Assembly (NCBI GenBank): GCA_017519885.1
Contig: JAFWRO010000044.1
Coordinates: forward strand, 1 to 64,000
Length of the DNA stretch: 64,000 bases
Origin: Liminaster sp017519885
GTDB lineage: Bacteria; Bacteroidota; Bacteroidia; Bacteroidales; UBA3663
Direction: 5' to 3'
Position 1 is the stretch's first letter. Every line of letters begins with the position of its first letter. Position numbers and translations under genes: made by a program. The notes beneath the pieces are model-generated. The model had not been told where the DNA came from. It saw only the letters and a program-made list of their open reading frames with translations, and made no database searches. Below, in pieces: positions 61,793 to 64,000 of this stretch.

Positions 61793-61794
61793 GA

Positions 61795-61829
61795 AAAAAG
61801 CGTCTCGCAAAGAGGCGCTTTTTTCTGTC
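61795..61829. terminator. Bidirectional terminator between convergent genes
   Basis: The stem AAAAAAGCGtCTC / GAGgCGCTTTTTT with a GCAAA loop has an A run on the left and a T run on the right, so it can end both the plus-strand ATPase-CYTH gene and the minus-strand esterase gene. Confidence 0.85.
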
Positions 61830-61847
61830 TATAACTGTTCTTTTTTG

Positions 61848-63428
61848 TCAAAGGCTTATCAGGAACTGCTCACCCCAAGGAACCAACAAGTCATGTCCTT
61901 CGGGATTGAGATGGGCACGGTCACCGGGATGCTGGAAGTATTTCTTGCGAAATTCAGGATTCTCAACCTCGATACCGCTCGTCGTGGCAGCGTTGAGGAA
62001 GGGGAAACCATGACGTTCACACGCTTCCTGGATGGCACGTATTACCAATGGGAAACCCTCACGGGACACGTTCCAGGGCGAGATGACAGCAATCTTGGCG
62101 TTCGGATATTTCTGGCGCAGTCCCACATAGAAATCATCCAGATGCTGCAGAAAGGCAGCAAGCGAATCAGGGCCCATGATTACAAAATCGGCATCATTAT
62201 GCCCTGCCACAACAAGCACATAGTCGGCATCATCGGCCATATCGGCATAACGCACATAGAGTGCCTTGCCGAAATTGCGGTTTGTACGATCGAAGGCGAT
62301 GGCGCCACCGTTGCGACCATAATTGTTGTAGGTCATCCCGTGACGGGCAGCTACCTTGTAATGCCAGGCATTCTCGTAGGGTTGGCGATGGTTTGCGACA
62401 TAGCTGTCGCCAATAATGTTGATGGTCTTTCCTGCCAACGGGTCCTCCTTTATGGGTTCGATAGTGATTGGTCCACCATAGGGATTGAAATCGCACAACA
62501 GGTCATCGCCCTTCAGTATCAAAGGTAGGTTCTTGCCTTCCTGTACCGCACGATAGCCGAACACTTTCTTTGCGGCCTTGCTCCCAGGTTTGGGCATTCC
62601 GCTCACCTTCAAGGTCAGTTTCTCGCCGAAGAGCACAGGGTCCAAATCCAGCGAAGGAGTCACTGTGATGATTCCCTTCTTTTTCACCACATCCAGTTTC
62701 ACAGCATCGCGCTCTGTCACGTATGCCCCCACCTTGGCAAAGGTCTCGGCCCAAATGGTATCGCTCTTGTAGGCCAGTTCACGGAAAAGGTCCCACAATA
62801 TCCACGGCTCTTCCCAGCGGTCCCAAGCCGTATAGATGCCATGGCTCATCGTCACGCCCCAGGCGCGTTCGTCAATCTGCTGACGGAGCCATTGCTGGAT
62901 ACTCTCGCGGGTCTGGTGGCTGTTGGCTTGGCCCAAACCAAATTGATACTCACGATTGCAGATCCTTCCCTCCATCGTCGCCGTCCGGACGCGGTCATCC
63001 ACAGTATTGTAGGGATAAATGAATGTCACAGGGCGCTTACCCGTCTCCTTTTCTATGGCAGAATCGTTGCGGGCAATCTCCATGCGCAAGGAATCATCGC
63101 TCAGCGTGGTCAGCTTGGGATGCGACCACGAATGATTGCTCAGTTCATGGCCCGAACGAACCAGCGAGCGGCATTCTTCCCACGTCATGCGTGGCGAATA
63201 ATGGTCATCCAGATCACCAATATAGTATCCGTTGATGGCGAACGTCGCCTTCAGCGCATAGCGATCCAAATGCGGTGCAATGAGCGTATAATCCTCCTGC
63301 ACCCCATCGTCGAACGTCAGGCTCACCGCACACACGCGATCACCCTGATACCGAGCAACACTCACTTCCTGTGCTGATGCGAACATACCTACAGAGAACA
63401 TAAAAAAGAAAGAAAAGATGCGTTTCAT
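61848..63428 (-). CDS. Secreted two-domain esterase: polysaccharide deacetylase plus SGNH hydrolase
   Basis: A 526-residue protein with a signal peptide (ending MFASAQ). Residues about 25-215 form a CE4/NodB-like domain: LTFDDG (Asp40, Asp41), metal ligands His99 and His103 in SNHSWSHP, and FIYPYNTVDD. Residues about 333-526 form an SGNH/GDSL domain: GDSYV (Ser342), GRNGG (Asn373), AGHND (Asn411) and DRAHLNPEGH (Asp503, His506), so all four blocks are present. It could remove N- or O-acetyl groups from glycans at two positions. A TATATTTG box (63464-63471) lies 35 nt upstream. Confidence 0.88.
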   Translation of the reverse strand: MKRIFSFFFMFSVGMFASAQEVSVARYQGDRVCAVSLTFDDGVQEDYTLIAPHLDRYALKATFAINGYYIGDLDDHYSPRMTWEECRSLVRSGHELSNHSWSHPKLTTLSDDSLRMEIARNDSAIEKETGKRPVTFIYPYNTVDDRVRTATMEGRICNREYQFGLGQANSHQTRESIQQWLRQQIDERAWGVTMSHGIYTAWDRWEEPWILWDLFRELAYKSDTIWAETFAKVGAYVTERDAVKLDVVKKKGIITVTPSLDLDPVLFGEKLTLKVSGMPKPGSKAAKKVFGYRAVQEGKNLPLILKGDDLLCDFNPYGGPITIEPIKEDPLAGKTINIIGDSYVANHRQPYENAWHYKVAARHGMTYNNYGRNGGAIAFDRTNRNFGKALYVRYADMADDADYVLVVAGHNDADFVIMGPDSLAAFLQHLDDFYVGLRQKYPNAKIAVISPWNVSREGFPLVIRAIQEACERHGFPFLNAATTSGIEVENPEFRKKYFQHPGDRAHLNPEGHDLLVPWGEQFLISL

Positions 63429-63463
63429 ATCTAAGATTGATTATTTGGTCGAAATGTTCGCTG

Positions 63464-63471
63464 CAAATATA
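63464..63471 (-). promoter_or_regulatory. -7 box TATATTTG for the two-domain esterase
   Basis: Complement of CAAATATA, exact TAnnTTTG match, 35 nt from the ATG at 63428. Confidence 0.5.
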
Positions 63472-63493
63472 TGAATAAAAAAATAAAAAAACA

Positions 63494-63532
63494 AAAAAAT
63501 CAGCGGAAAAGTAACTTCCCCGCTGATTTTTG
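63494..63532 (-). terminator. Terminator of the outer-membrane barrel gene
   Basis: AATCAGCGG (63498-63506) pairs with CCGCTGATT (63520-63528), followed on the minus strand by a run of T. It lies 6 bp after the stop of the partial gene. Confidence 0.8.
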
Positions 63533-63537
63533 TCGGA

Positions 63538-64000
63538 TTACAATCGGCTCTTCTCGTCATTTCCTGCACCCGTGCCACGGTACTTCGAGCGGGAGGCATT
63601 GAAATTGTACGACAGGGAGATGCCCACCTGCTGTGTGTATTGATATACATCCTGATCGGTCTTGCCGATGGCATAATACGTGGTGACCTTCGTCCTCGAT
63701 GTGCGGAAAATGTCATTGGCATAAAGCGTGCCCGTCAGGCGCCCCTTCCAGAAGGAAGTTTGCAGTCGGGCATTCACTGCAAAATTGCTGCCTCGATACA
63801 TAAATCCCCAATGGTTGCTGCCGGTATAATTGACTTGCAAAAGCGCTTTGGTGGTAGGACTGACCACAAACCAGCTCATCAGGTCGAAACTGAATTCAGG
63901 TTTGTCCAGTTTCTTGGGCGCACCATACGCTTCGGCATCGAACATCTGCTGATAGTAGTGCAGCGTGACAGTAGGCTGCCAGAATCCCACCTTTGGAGAA
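63538..64000 (-). CDS. C-terminal part of an outer-membrane beta-barrel (TonB-dependent receptor-like) protein
   Basis: Only the last ~150 residues are in the window; the start lies beyond 64000. Alternating hydrophobic strands are visible (FSFDLMSWFVVS, ALLQVNYTGSNHWGFMYRGSNFAVNARLQTSF, GTLYANDIFRT, GISLSYNFNASRSKYRG). FWKGRLTGTLYANDIFRTSRTKV and the late GISLSYNFN resemble the outer-membrane beta-barrel family of TonB-dependent receptors without SusD partners. Function cannot be set from this fragment. Confidence 0.75.
   Translation of the reverse strand, partial: SPKVGFWQPTVTLHYYQQMFDAEAYGAPKKLDKPEFSFDLMSWFVVSPTTKALLQVNYTGSNHWGFMYRGSNFAVNARLQTSFWKGRLTGTLYANDIFRTSRTKVTTYYAIGKTDQDVYQYTQQVGISLSYNFNASRSKYRGTGAGNDEKSRL

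Noticed and set aside
1..64000. rRNA, tRNA or intact IS elements
   Set aside because: All gaps over about 100 bases were read; none has a cloverleaf with CCA-type acceptor features, rRNA signatures, or a transposase with terminal repeats.

Overview
The window comes from a Bacteroidales genome, most likely Prevotella or a close relative. The evidence is a SusC/SusD polysaccharide-utilisation locus (PUL), a type IX secretion translocon (SprA plus its plug protein), a long-form IspG, a DUF6377 PUL regulator, and repeated promoter boxes of the Bacteroidetes form TAnnTTTG. There are no rRNA or tRNA genes that I can recognise, no CRISPR array and no intact insertion sequence.

Layout. (1) 1-4166 is a degraded accessory stretch: an inverted repeat, an FNT-like membrane protein, the promoter and first codons of a dead type I restriction methylase (hsdM), an unrecognised 509-residue protein, a small AraC-type regulator behind a 260-nt structured leader, and a perfectly phased 42-bp tandem array. 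(2) 4167-25028 is a PUL on the minus strand: DUF6377 regulator, SusC, SusD, a three-repeat surface glycan-binding lipoprotein, GH16, GH3 (split by a 1-base frameshift), then GH63-like, GH5 and a DUF5107-TPR protein. The enzyme set points to beta-glucan (laminarin or mixed-linkage) as substrate. Two small plus-strand genes (DUF1801, ClbS/DfsB) interrupt it. (3) 25328-28821 holds an acyl-CoA synthetase and class I fumarase. (4) 28957-38298 is a minus-strand housekeeping run: galE, T9SS plug, rpoN, PAP2-like, purE, ispG, then a GH2. (5) 38470-46170 is the giant sprA. (6) 46326-61792 is a long plus-strand run: pheT, yebC, three methylmalonyl-CoA decarboxylase subunits, an LptF/G permease, a PL11 rhamnogalacturonan lyase, an aminotransferase, a class A PBP, aquaporin and a TTD14-like ATPase-CYTH protein. 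(7) 61848-64000 holds a deacetylase-SGNH esterase and the end of an outer-membrane barrel gene.

The most unusual signal is not a gene. Many intergenic gaps, mostly just 3' of stop codons, carry short tandem repeats with a strict period (7, 8, 9 or 11 bp). Part of each unit is fixed and part varies freely (for example TCGGAnnnn x10, CTAGAnnnn x7 and x4, CGnnATnn x7). Related 9-bp repeats also sit inside two PUL genes, where they keep the frame and encode three-residue repeats. At least two repeat families occur at two separate loci, one of them in opposite orientation. Together with the 42-bp array, this suggests an active process that seeds or maintains phased degenerate repeats at gene ends.

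All functions are inferred from sequence motifs read by eye; no database search was run.
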